Source of the DNA: G026625185 sp963727835
GTDB lineage: Bacteria > Desulfobacterota > WTBG01 > JAGOGO01
Assembly (NCBI GenBank): GCA_963727835.1
Contig: CAVSIB010000048.1
Coordinates: forward strand, 55,090-119,089
DNA: 64,000 nucleotides
Direction: 5' to 3'
A program made the position numbers and the translations under genes. The notes beneath the pieces were generated by a model. The model worked only from the letters and a program-made list of their open reading frames with translations, was not told the DNA's origin and did no database searches. Shown here one piece after another: positions 16,871 through 25,586 of this stretch; position 1 is the first letter of the stretch; every line of letters starts with the position of its first letter.

Positions 16871-18070
16871 ATGGCGAAGCAGAAATTTGAGCGGACGAAG
16901 CCGCATGTTAATGTAGGGACGATAGGGCATGTAGATCATGGGAAGACGACGTTGACCTCAGCGATCACGAAATATTTGTCGTTAAAAGGCAAGGCAGAGT
17001 ATATGGCGTATGATTCGATTGATAAAGCGCCTGAGGAGCGGGAGCGGGGGTTAACGATTGCGATAGCGCATGTTGAGTATGAGACTGATAAGCGACATTA
17101 TGCGCACATTGATTGTCCTGGGCATGCGGATTACATAAAGAACATGATTACCGGGGCGGCACAGATGGACGGGGCGATTTTGGTAGTAAGTGCAGCAGAC
17201 GGGCCAATGCCTCAGACGCGGGAGCATATTTTGTTAGCAAAGCAGGTACGGGTACCCCATATCGTGGTATTTTTAAACAAAGTAGATATGGTAGATGATC
17301 CGGAGCTGATTGAGTTAGTGGAATTGGAGGTACGGGAGTTATTAACCCAGTATGAATTTCCTGGGGATGATATAGCGATTATCCGAGGAAGTGCCTTAAA
17401 GGCGATGCAGTCGGAGTCAAAGGATCAGGGTGTAGAGGAGTATCAGTGTATTCAGCAATTGCTGGATGCGATTGATGCGCGGATACCGGAGCCGGCGCGG
17501 GATATTGACAAGCCATTTTTAATGCCGATCGAGGATGTGTTTACTATATCGGGTAGAGGGACGGTGGTAACGGGGCGAGCGGAGCGTGGGATTATTAAAG
17601 TAGGAGACGAAGTAGAGATCGTAGGTTTTACGCCGACGCAGAAGACCGTATGTACCGGGGTAGAGATGTTTAGGAAGATACTGGATGAGGGGCGTGCGGG
17701 AGATAACATTGGGGTATTGTTGCGAGGCACGAAGAGAGAAGAAGTAGAACGGGGGCAGGTGGTAGCGAAGCCCGGGAGCATAACGCCGCACAAGAAGTTT
17801 AAGGCAGAGGTATACATATTGACGAAAGAAGAAGGCGGGCGTCACACGCCGTTTTTCAATGGATATCGGCCGCAGTTTTATTTTCGGACGACGGATGTAA
17901 CCGGAGTAGCGAAGTTACCGGACGGGGTAGAGATGGTGATGCCGGGAGACAATATCAGGATGGAAATAGAGTTAATCACGCCGATAGCGATGGAGAAGGA
18001 GTTGCGGTTTGCGATTCGTGAAGGAGGGCGGACAGTAGGGGCTGGAGTAATTAGTGAAATTATAGAATAA
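16871..18070 (+). CDS. tuf: Elongation factor Tu, copy 1
   Basis: A 399-residue GTPase that delivers aminoacyl-tRNA to the ribosome. Motifs are G1 GHVDHGKT, G2 RGLTI (usually RGITI), G3 DCPGH, G4 NKVD and G5 SALKA, followed by domains II and III. Codon use is unlike the neighbours: GTA, GGG, ACG, CGG, GCG, GAG and AAG dominate, so most codons end in a purine. The gene is almost identical to the copy at 33993; the only protein difference is Ile/Val near the C-terminus. The ribosome site is AAGGAG. Confidence 0.98.
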   Translation: MAKQKFERTKPHVNVGTIGHVDHGKTTLTSAITKYLSLKGKAEYMAYDSIDKAPEERERGLTIAIAHVEYETDKRHYAHIDCPGHADYIKNMITGAAQMDGAILVVSAADGPMPQTREHILLAKQVRVPHIVVFLNKVDMVDDPELIELVELEVRELLTQYEFPGDDIAIIRGSALKAMQSESKDQGVEEYQCIQQLLDAIDARIPEPARDIDKPFLMPIEDVFTISGRGTVVTGRAERGIIKVGDEVEIVGFTPTQKTVCTGVEMFRKILDEGRAGDNIGVLLRGTKREEVERGQVVAKPGSITPHKKFKAEVYILTKEEGGRHTPFFNGYRPQFYFRTTDVTGVAKLPDGVEMVMPGDNIRMEIELITPIAMEKELRFAIREGGRTVGAGVISEIIE

Positions 18071-18098
18071 CCGGTTGTGTGGCTGGATCGGATACCGG
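18071..18098 (+). repeat. Conserved post-tuf sequence with CCGGT/ACCGG arms
   Basis: Immediately after the stop, 28 bases (CCGGT ... ACCGG) are shared with the sequence after the second tuf (35193-35220) with one T/C difference. The arms can pair. Either the duplication tract extends past the gene or this is a shared 3' RNA element. Confidence 0.6.
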
Positions 18099-18141
18099 AA
18101 GCTAATTGAACTCGTAAAATTTAAGAGATACGTGTTTAGTC

Positions 18142-18291
18142 ATGAGAGAAATTATTATTTTAGCATGCAACGAATGTAAGCGCCGAAATTACACAAGCAC
18201 AAAAAATAAAAAGGCTACGCCTAAAAAACTGGAAATGAAAAAATATTGTCGCTCTTGCCAGGCGCACACTCTTCATAAAGAGACCAAATAA
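18142..18291 (+). CDS. rpmG: 50S ribosomal protein L33
   Basis: A 49-residue protein beginning MREIIILACNECKRRNY, with a second CxxC (CRSC). It is therefore the zinc-binding L33 type. It lies in the standard place between tuf and tRNA-Trp/secE. Confidence 0.96.
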   Translation: MREIIILACNECKRRNYTSTKNKKATPKKLEMKKYCRSCQAHTLHKETK

Positions 18292-18332
18292 AAAAATTGA
18301 ACCCGGTTAAGGTGGGCAGGAAGTTTTTATTT

Positions 18333-18406
18333 AGGCCAGTAGCTCTAACGGCTAGAGCACCGGACTCCAAATCCGGGGGATGGGGGTTCAAATCCCTCCT
18401 GGCCTG
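18333..18406 (+). tRNA. tRNA-Trp (anticodon CCA)
   Basis: The acceptor AGGCCAG pairs with CTGGCCT. The loop CTCCAAA gives anticodon CCA. The stems are complete, and the 3' CCA is not encoded. It lies between rpmG and secE, a common bacterial position. Confidence 0.96.
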
Positions 18407-18462
18407 CTTGGTGATTTATTTAATTACTAATATTCATATAACCTTAGGTTTAGGATTTCAAC

Positions 18463-18648
18463 GTGTGGGAAAAAATTATCCAATTTTTTCATGAGGTTAA
18501 GGCAGAACTGAAAAAGGTCAACTGGCCCACTCGAAAAGAGACTATCGCGTCAACCTCGGTAGTGCTGGTTATTGTTTTAATTATAGCTGTTTTTTTATTT
18601 ATTGTGGATCAGGGGCTTTCATTTTTAATTCGAATAATTTTAGGTTAA
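18463..18648 (+). CDS. secE: Preprotein translocase subunit SecE
   Basis: A 61-residue protein of the short, single-span SecE type. An amphipathic N-terminus with VKAELKKVNWPTRKET is followed by one membrane helix (VVLVIVLIIAVFLFIVDQGL). It clamps SecY in the translocon. The start is GTG. It is followed closely by nusG, as usual. Confidence 0.95.
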   Translation: MWEKIIQFFHEVKAELKKVNWPTRKETIASTSVVLVIVLIIAVFLFIVDQGLSFLIRIILG

Positions 18649-18670
18649 GGAAAAGAGGACTCAAGGATCC

Positions 18671-19201
18671 ATGACCAAACAATGGTATGTTGTCCACACT
18701 TATTCTGGGTATGAGAATAGGGTGAAAGAGATGTTGCAGGAGAGGATTAAAGGGAATAATAAAACCGAATTTTTCGGGGAAGTTTTGGTTCCTTCTGAGA
18801 ATGTAGTGGAATTAGTAAAAGGCGAAAAAAAAACCACCTCACGAAAATTCTTCCCGGGCTATATCCTCGTGAACATGGATCTCAATGATGAAACCTGGCA
18901 TATTGTGAAGAATACTCCTAAGGTAACCGGTTTTGTGGGAGAAGGGAATAAGCCAACTCCGGTCTCAGAAAAAGATGTGAAAGAAATTATCAATCAAATT
19001 ACCCAAGGTACTTTAAAACCAAAACCAAAAACAGTTTTTGAAAAGGGCGATAGTGTGCGGATCGTTGATGGTCCATTCACTAATTTTAATGGATTGGTAG
19101 AAGAGGTGAAGCCGGATAAAGGGCGCCTTCGGGTTCTGGTAAGTATCTTTGGCCGTTCTACTCCGATAGAACTAGACTTTCTTCAAGTTAAGAAAAATTA
19201 G
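18671..19201 (+). CDS. nusG: Transcription termination/antitermination factor NusG
   Basis: A 176-residue protein with an NGN domain (WYVVHTYSGYENRVKEML ... FPGYILVNM) and a C-terminal KOW domain (FEKGDSVRIVDGPFTNFNG). It binds RNA polymerase and couples to Rho or to S10. It sits between secE and rplK. Confidence 0.98.
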   Translation: MTKQWYVVHTYSGYENRVKEMLQERIKGNNKTEFFGEVLVPSENVVELVKGEKKTTSRKFFPGYILVNMDLNDETWHIVKNTPKVTGFVGEGNKPTPVSEKDVKEIINQITQGTLKPKPKTVFEKGDSVRIVDGPFTNFNGLVEEVKPDKGRLRVLVSIFGRSTPIELDFLQVKKN

Positions 19202-19229
19202 AAACTTTGAAAAAAAGGAAATATGATCT

Positions 19230-19655
19230 ATGGCCAAAAAAGTCCTTACTAATATTAAATTGCAGATCCCAGCAGGAAAGGCTAATCCCTCCCCACCGGT
19301 GGGACCAGCTTTGGGCCAACATGGGGTTAATATCATGGAATTTTGTAAAGCCTTTAATGCTCAGACGCAATCTGAGGAAGGGCTTATCATTCCAGTGGTT
19401 ATTACGGTTTATCAGGACCGGAGTTTTTCATTTATAACCAAGACACCTCCTGCTTCGGTTTTACTCAAAAAAGCAGCAGGAATTATTAAGGGTTCTGGAG
19501 AGCCGAATAAAACCAAGGTCGGACAAGTTACCCGAGAACAAATTGTAGAAATTGCGAAAACAAAAAAGCCTGACCTCAATGCGGTTGATTTGGAAGGAGC
19601 AATGAAAACGATTGAGGGCACCGCTCGTAGTATGGGAATAACCATTATTGAGTAG
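19230..19655 (+). CDS. rplK: 50S ribosomal protein L11
   Basis: A 141-residue protein with the N-terminal KLQIPAGKANPSPPVGPALG and QHGVNIMEFCKAFNA. The C-terminal rRNA-binding domain contains GTARSMGI. L11 binds the GTPase centre of 23S rRNA. It is followed by rplA at 17 bases. Confidence 0.98.
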   Translation: MAKKVLTNIKLQIPAGKANPSPPVGPALGQHGVNIMEFCKAFNAQTQSEEGLIIPVVITVYQDRSFSFITKTPPASVLLKKAAGIIKGSGEPNKTKVGQVTREQIVEIAKTKKPDLNAVDLEGAMKTIEGTARSMGITIIE

Positions 19656-19672
19656 GAGTAAAGAAAAGGATC

Positions 19673-20377
19673 ATGGGACACAAAGGAAAAAAATACTGTC
19701 AAGCCATTGAGAAAGTTGATCGTTCGAAGCTCTATGAATTAGAAGAAGGACTAAACCTAGTCATAGGTAATGCGTTCGCTAAGTTTAATGAAACGATAGA
19801 GGTTGCGACCCGACTTGGCGTTGATCCCCGCAAGGCGGATCAGATGGTCCGGGGAACTGTCCAGTTACCCCATGGTACCGGAAAGGAAGTTCGTGTTTTG
19901 GTGTTTGCAAAAGGAGAGAAGGAAAAAGAGGCCAAAGAAGCGGGTGCAGAATATGTGGGAGGTGAGGAGCTACTCGAAAAGATTAAGGGGGGCTGGTTTG
20001 AGTTTGATCGCGCAGTGGCGACTCCGGATATGATGGGATCGGTTGGAAAAATTGGTAAGCTTTTGGGACCACGAGGCCTTATGCCTAATCCCAAAACAGG
20101 GACTGTGACTTTTAATATTAAAGAAACGGTTCAGGAACTCAAAGCTGGAAAGATTGAGTTTAAAGTGGATAAAGCTGGCATTGTTCTTGCGCCGGTAGGA
20201 AAAGTTTCTTTTGGACTGGAAAAATTAAAAGATAATATCATTGCGATGGTGGAGACAATATTCAAGCTGAAGCCACCTACCAGCAAAGGTGTTTACGTAA
20301 AAAATATTTCTTTGTCATCCACACAGGGACCAGGAGTTAAAATTGACCCTGCTTCAGTTAAAAACTTTATTCGTTAG
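19673..20377 (+). CDS. rplA: 50S ribosomal protein L1
   Basis: A 234-residue L1-stalk protein. Signatures are VATRLGVDPRKADQMVRGTV and LGPRGLMPNPKTGTVT. In many bacteria L1 represses its own operon by binding the mRNA near rplK. Confidence 0.98.
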   Translation: MGHKGKKYCQAIEKVDRSKLYELEEGLNLVIGNAFAKFNETIEVATRLGVDPRKADQMVRGTVQLPHGTGKEVRVLVFAKGEKEKEAKEAGAEYVGGEELLEKIKGGWFEFDRAVATPDMMGSVGKIGKLLGPRGLMPNPKTGTVTFNIKETVQELKAGKIEFKVDKAGIVLAPVGKVSFGLEKLKDNIIAMVETIFKLKPPTSKGVYVKNISLSSTQGPGVKIDPASVKNFIR

Positions 20378-20388
20378 GGGAAGGAAAA

Positions 20389-20907
20389 GTGTTACGGAAT
20401 CAAAAAGAAAAAATAATAAACGAAATTCGTGATCAGATGCAAAACTCGCGCTTGGTCATCCTTTCTACCTTTACGGGGTTAAATGTAGAAAAAATAACAA
20501 AGCTTCGTAAATCTCTCCGGGGGGTGGAAAGTAACTACCGGGTGGTAAAAAATACTTTAATCAGCAAGGCAGTCAAAGATACTGAGCTTGAATCTTTAGA
20601 AAAATTTTTTACTGGTTCCTCAGCATTAATATTTGCCAAGGGAGACCCCTCACGACCTTGTAAGGTACTGAAAGAGTTTAAAAAAGAGCATGAGCAGCTG
20701 GAGATAAAAGGCGGAATGCTCGAGGGGAGGGTTCTTTTCAAAAAAGACATTGAGGGACTCGCCGATCTTCCGAGCCGGGAAGTGTTACTTGCAAAATTTT
20801 TCTTTTTATTGCGGGCACCTCATCAGAGATTGGTTAATGTTTTGATGGGAGTTCCTCAAAAGTTGGTTCAGATATTAGAGGCAATAAAGCAAAAGAAAGA
20901 GAGCTAA
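20389..20907 (+). CDS. rplJ: 50S ribosomal protein L10
   Basis: A 172-residue protein with the start GTG. The N-terminal RNA-binding part contains YRVVKNTLISKAV, and the helical C-terminus, which binds L7/L12 dimers, ends in QILEAIKQKKES. It sits directly upstream of rplL, its partner. Confidence 0.97.
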   Translation: MLRNQKEKIINEIRDQMQNSRLVILSTFTGLNVEKITKLRKSLRGVESNYRVVKNTLISKAVKDTELESLEKFFTGSSALIFAKGDPSRPCKVLKEFKKEHEQLEIKGGMLEGRVLFKKDIEGLADLPSREVLLAKFFFLLRAPHQRLVNVLMGVPQKLVQILEAIKQKKES

Positions 20908-20958
20908 CAATAAAGGAAGGTTAGTTTAGTTGTAATTTATTTTCAGGAGGTAAGTAAT

Positions 20959-21348
20959 ATGGCAGCTACTATAACGAAAGAAGATGTTGTTAAGTTTATC
21001 GAAAGCATGACTGTCCTGGAGCTATCGGAAATGGTTAAAGAGCTCGAAGAGAAATTCGGGGTTTCCGCCGCCGCAGCAGCAATTCCAGTCATGGCAGGTG
21101 GGGCATCCGCAGCTGAGGCTCCAAAAGGAGAAGAGAAGACCGAATTTAATGTGATCCTGGTTACTGTGGGAGATAAAAAGATCCAGGTGATTAAGGAAGT
21201 CCGCGCGATCACGAACTTGGGACTCAAAGAAGCTAAAGACTTGGTTGATGGAGCTCCTAAGCCTGTTAAAGAAGGCATTCCCATGAAAGATGCTGAAAAC
21301 ATCAAAAAACAGTTAGAATCAGCTGGCGCAACCGTGGAAATAAAATAA
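20959..21348 (+). CDS. rplL: 50S ribosomal protein L7/L12
   Basis: A 129-residue stalk protein. It has the N-terminal dimerisation part (VLELSEMVKELEEKFGVS), an Ala-rich hinge and the C-terminal factor-binding domain (EFNVILVTVGDKKIQVIK ... LGLKEAKDLVDGAPKPVKEG). A strong AGGAGG site suits its high copy number on the ribosome. Confidence 0.98.
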   Translation: MAATITKEDVVKFIESMTVLELSEMVKELEEKFGVSAAAAAIPVMAGGASAAEAPKGEEKTEFNVILVTVGDKKIQVIKEVRAITNLGLKEAKDLVDGAPKPVKEGIPMKDAENIKKQLESAGATVEIK

Positions 21349-21407
21349 CTCGGGAAGAAAGAAAATTTTATGTGATCGGCAAACAATAATGAGGAACTTA
21401 AATTATT

Positions 21408-24400
21408 ATGGAATTAATAAATAAAGATTGGGTGATGCATAATCATCGCATGAGGAAAGATTTTTCCTCAATCAAAAAGATTATCGACATCCCGAATCTT
21501 ATTGATATCCAAAAGAAGTCTTATGAACAGTTCCTTCAGAAAGATATTTCTCCTGAAGAAAGGGAGAATATTGGTCTTCAAGGGGTGTTTAAGAGTGTTT
21601 TTCCGATAAAGGATTTTGTTGAATCCTCATCACTTGAATTCGTCCGTTATATCATTGGTGAGCCCAAATACGATGTTGAAGAATGTCGAGAGAAGGGCAT
21701 GACATATGCGGCGCCACTTAGAGTTTTAGTTCGTTTGGTGGTGTGGGATGGTGATGCTGAACAAGGGGCCCAGACCATACGAGACGTAAAAGAGCAAGAA
21801 GTCTATTTCGGAGAAGTTCCCTTAATGACGGACAATGGCACCTTTGTCATTAACGGCACGGAACGAGCAGTCGTCAGCCAGCTCCATCGCTCTCCGGGGA
21901 TTTTTTTCGATCACGATAAGGGAAAGAGTCATATCAGCGGGAAGCTTATATTTTCTGCACGCATTATTCCCCATCGAGGGTCCTGGATTGATTTTGAGTT
22001 TGATCCTAAAGACCTCATTTATGTTCGCATTGATCGCCGCCGGAAGTTCCCGGTGACGGTTTTTTTGAAGGCTTTGGGATATTCTGAGGAAGCACTTCTT
22101 AATTATTATTACCCTTCGGAAGAGATTCTTTTGGAGGGAGATAAGTTTATTCGGGTATTTCAGCCTGAATTTTTAAAAGGTGATAGATCTCCTCTTGATA
22201 TCGAAGATCCCACCACGGGTGAGGTCTTGGTGAAGAAAGGCAGGAAGATTACCCAATCAATTATTAATAAGTTAAATGCTGCCCACATTAATAGCCTTCC
22301 GATAAAAGAAGAGGCTTTGATCGGAAGAATAAGCGCTTCTGATGTCATCGATCCTGCAACCGGGAATGTCCTCATCCGTTGTAATCAGGAAATTGACCCG
22401 AAGGCCTTAGCGACCTTCAAAAAGTACGGCATTCAATCTTTTAAAGTTCTTTATTTTGAAAACAATGAACAATCTATTCGAAATACTTTATTGATTGATA
22501 AAATCTCCTCACTGGATGACGCGATCATTGAAATTTACAGCCGCCTTCGTCCGAGTGATCCCCCAACAAAAGAAGCAGCCATAAATTTTTTCAACAATCT
22601 TTTCTTCAACCCGGATCGCTATGACTTGGCTAAAGTTGGGCGACTCAAACTGAACTTTAAGCTCGGGGTAAAGGTTCCTTTAGATGTTCGAACTCTTACC
22701 AAAGAAGATATCTTAGAGGGGGTAAGGTATCTTATAAAAATTAAAAATGGTGAGGGAAACGTTGATGATATTGATCATCTCGGGAACCGTCGCGTCCGTT
22801 CTGTCGGAGAACTGGTGGAAAACCAGTACCGCATTGGTTTGGTGCGGATGGAAAAAGCTATCAAAGAAAGGATGAGCCTGCAAGAAATAGAGACCCTCAT
22901 GCCCCACGACCTTATTAACTCAAAACTGGTCTCAGCAGTGATAAAAGAGTTTTTTGGATCCAGTCAGCTTTCGCAATTTATGGATCAAACCAATCCCCTT
23001 TCGGAAATCACTCATAAGCGCCGCTTGAGTGCTTTAGGACCGGGGGGGCTAACCCGCGAGCGTGCTGGATTTGAGGTTCGAGATGTCCATCCCACTCATT
23101 ACGGAAGGATTTGTCCGATTGAAACTCCGGAAGGCCCGAACATCGGTCTTATCGCGTCCTTGAGTACCTATGCGCGGGTGAATGAATTTGGATTTGTAGA
23201 AACACCGTATCGGAAAGTGGTTAATTCAAAACTTACCGATGAGGTGTGTTATCTTTCGGCATTAGAAGAGGAAAACCATATTATTGCCCAAGCGAATGCA
23301 CCTGTCGACGAAAAAGGAAATTTTATTACCGAACTTGTTGATGCGCGAAAGACAGGGGAATTTATTCGAGTAAGTCCTGAAGAAGTAGAATATATGGATG
23401 TTTCCCCGAACCAATTAGTAAGTGTTGCTGCATCGTTAATTCCTTTCTTAGAACACGATGACGCCAACCGAGCTTTAATGGGCTCTAATATGCAGCGCCA
23501 AGCTGTGCCTCTTATGGTTACCGACGCGCCGCTCATCGGAACCGGGATGGAAAAAATAGTGGCACAAGACTCTGGGGTGGCGGTGGTGGCAAAACGAAGT
23601 GGGGTGGTGGAGAGTGTAGACTCTTCTCGTATTGTCGTGCGCTGTGGCGAAAATGAAGAAGACACGTTAGGGACTGGCGTGGATATTTATAACCTTATTA
23701 AATATCACCGTTCCAATCAGAATACCTGTATTAACCAAAAGCCAATTGTGAAAAAAGGAGATCAGGCCTATAAAGGAGAAATCATTGCTGATGGCCCGGG
23801 TACTGAGACTGGTGAGTTAGCCTTAGGCCGGAATGTGTTAGTCGCCTTTATGCCTTGGGGAGGATATAATTTTGAGGACTCAATCCTTATCAATGAAGAA
23901 TTGGTAGAGGATGATTGTTTTACTTCTGTCCACATTGAAGAATTTGAGGTTATGGCCCGTGATACGAAACTGGGCAAAGAAGAAATAACCCGGGATATAC
24001 CTAATTTAGGTGAGGATGCGTTAAGGGATTTAGATGAAAGCGGCATTATCCGAATTGGGGCAAAAGTAAAAGCAGGGGATATTTTGGTTGGCAAGATTAC
24101 CCCGAAAGGTGAAACGCAGCTTTCACCAGAAGAAAAACTATTGCGAGCGATTTTTGGGGAAAAGGCTAAGGATGTGCAAGATACCTCACTAAAGGTTCCT
24201 CCCGGCGTAGAGGGTACGGTTATCGACGTCAAAGTATTTAACCGAAAAGGAGTTGACAAGGATGAGCGAACCCGCTCGATTGAAAATGAAAAGCGTGCCC
24301 GGCTTTTAAAAGACCAGCAAGATGAGATTTTAATTCTCAAGGAAAGTGCTAAAAGTAAAATAAAGAAGTCAGTGGTGGGGAAGATTTCCCTTGCAAAAAT

Positions 24401-25520
24401 AATCGGGAGCGATAGAAAGGTTGCGGTTGAAAAAAAACTAGTCATTACTGAATCAGACTTTGACCGGATTCCCTTTGAAAAGTTAAGAGATATTCATCTC
24501 AAAGATGCTGAACAAGAGGAAGTCAGGATTTCGGAAATTTTGGATAACTATGAAAAACAAATTAACCTTATTAATACTATTTTTGAAACCAAGATAGGGC
24601 GGATTAAGGCCGGGGATGAACTTCCACCCGGAGTGATTAAGATGGTGAAGGTAGATATCGCGGTAAAACGTCGGTTGTCCGTGGGAGACAAAATGGCAGG
24701 CCGTCATGGGAATAAGGGAGTATTATCACGCGTTTTGCCGAAAGAGGATATGCCTTATTTAGAGGACGGGACACCGGTTCAATTTGTTTTAAATCCCTTA
24801 GGCGTCCCCTCACGTATGAATGTTGGTCAGATCCTGGAAACCCATTTGGGATGGGCGGCACAGGGGCTTGGTTATAAAATTTCCGAAATGTTAGAAAATA
24901 ATTATTCGCCCGCAAAGCTTAGAAACTTCATTAAGGAAATTTACGTTAACGCCACTATCGACCAACTTCTCGATTCTCTTACTGATGAAGAAGTAGCCTC
25001 TGTGGCCAAAAAGATGAAATCGGGTGTTTATATGTCTACCCCAGTTTTTGAAGGTGCTTCGGAAAAAGAGATAAGCCGTTTACTTAAATTAGCTGATTTG
25101 CCTGAAGATGGCCAGACGATTTTGTTTGACGGACGAACAGGAGAAGCTTTTCACAAAAAAATAACGGTAGGCACGATTTATATGCTGAAGCTTCACCATT
25201 TAGTTGAAGATAAAATTCACGCTCGCTCTATTGGTACCTATTCATTAATTACCCAACAGCCCTTGGGGGGAAAGGCGCAGTTTGGCGGGCAGCGTTTAGG
25301 GGAGATGGAGGTTTGGGCTCTCGAGGCTTATGGAGCAGCACATACGCTTCAGGAGTTTTTAACTGTTAAAGCGGATGATGTTTGGGGGCGAACCAAGATG
25401 TACGAAAAAATAATCAAAGGCGATAATACCTTGGAACTTGGGATCCCGGAGTCATTCAATGTGCTCATTAATGAGCTTCAAGGGCTTTGCTTAAATGTTG
25501 CGTTAGTTGAGGAACAATAA
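21408..25520 (+). CDS. rpoB: DNA-directed RNA polymerase beta subunit
   Basis: A 1370-residue protein, close to usual proteobacterial length. It contains the rifampicin-pocket block GSSQLSQFMDQTNPL with SEITHKRRLSALGPGGL, and the C-terminal KMAGRHGNKGV and PLGGKAQFGGQRLGEMEVWA motifs. The frame is unbroken over 4.1 kb, in contrast with the damaged ribosomal genes later. It is separated by 66 bases from rpoC. Confidence 0.99.
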   Translation: MELINKDWVMHNHRMRKDFSSIKKIIDIPNLIDIQKKSYEQFLQKDISPEERENIGLQGVFKSVFPIKDFVESSSLEFVRYIIGEPKYDVEECREKGMTYAAPLRVLVRLVVWDGDAEQGAQTIRDVKEQEVYFGEVPLMTDNGTFVINGTERAVVSQLHRSPGIFFDHDKGKSHISGKLIFSARIIPHRGSWIDFEFDPKDLIYVRIDRRRKFPVTVFLKALGYSEEALLNYYYPSEEILLEGDKFIRVFQPEFLKGDRSPLDIEDPTTGEVLVKKGRKITQSIINKLNAAHINSLPIKEEALIGRISASDVIDPATGNVLIRCNQEIDPKALATFKKYGIQSFKVLYFENNEQSIRNTLLIDKISSLDDAIIEIYSRLRPSDPPTKEAAINFFNNLFFNPDRYDLAKVGRLKLNFKLGVKVPLDVRTLTKEDILEGVRYLIKIKNGEGNVDDIDHLGNRRVRSVGELVENQYRIGLVRMEKAIKERMSLQEIETLMPHDLINSKLVSAVIKEFFGSSQLSQFMDQTNPLSEITHKRRLSALGPGGLTRERAGFEVRDVHPTHYGRICPIETPEGPNIGLIASLSTYARVNEFGFVETPYRKVVNSKLTDEVCYLSALEEENHIIAQANAPVDEKGNFITELVDARKTGEFIRVSPEEVEYMDVSPNQLVSVAASLIPFLEHDDANRALMGSNMQRQAVPLMVTDAPLIGTGMEKIVAQDSGVAVVAKRSGVVESVDSSRIVVRCGENEEDTLGTGVDIYNLIKYHRSNQNTCINQKPIVKKGDQAYKGEIIADGPGTETGELALGRNVLVAFMPWGGYNFEDSILINEELVEDDCFTSVHIEEFEVMARDTKLGKEEITRDIPNLGEDALRDLDESGIIRIGAKVKAGDILVGKITPKGETQLSPEEKLLRAIFGEKAKDVQDTSLKVPPGVEGTVIDVKVFNRKGVDKDERTRSIENEKRARLLKDQQDEILILKESAKSKIKKSVVGKISLAKIIGSDRKVAVEKKLVITESDFDRIPFEKLRDIHLKDAEQEEVRISEILDNYEKQINLINTIFETKIGRIKAGDELPPGVIKMVKVDIAVKRRLSVGDKMAGRHGNKGVLSRVLPKEDMPYLEDGTPVQFVLNPLGVPSRMNVGQILETHLGWAAQGLGYKISEMLENNYSPAKLRNFIKEIYVNATIDQLLDSLTDEEVASVAKKMKSGVYMSTPVFEGASEKEISRLLKLADLPEDGQTILFDGRTGEAFHKKITVGTIYMLKLHHLVEDKIHARSIGTYSLITQQPLGGKAQFGGQRLGEMEVWALEAYGAAHTLQEFLTVKADDVWGRTKMYEKIIKGDNTLELGIPESFNVLINELQGLCLNVALVEEQ

Positions 25521-25586
25521 TATCTCTCTTTTTAAAAATAAAGTAAGGGTTTTATTACGTCAAGCTATAAGAGGGTATAAATAACT

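Noticed and set aside
18297..18494. Plus-strand frame over 65 codons
   Set aside because: It covers tRNA-Trp and the secE start and has no family resemblance.
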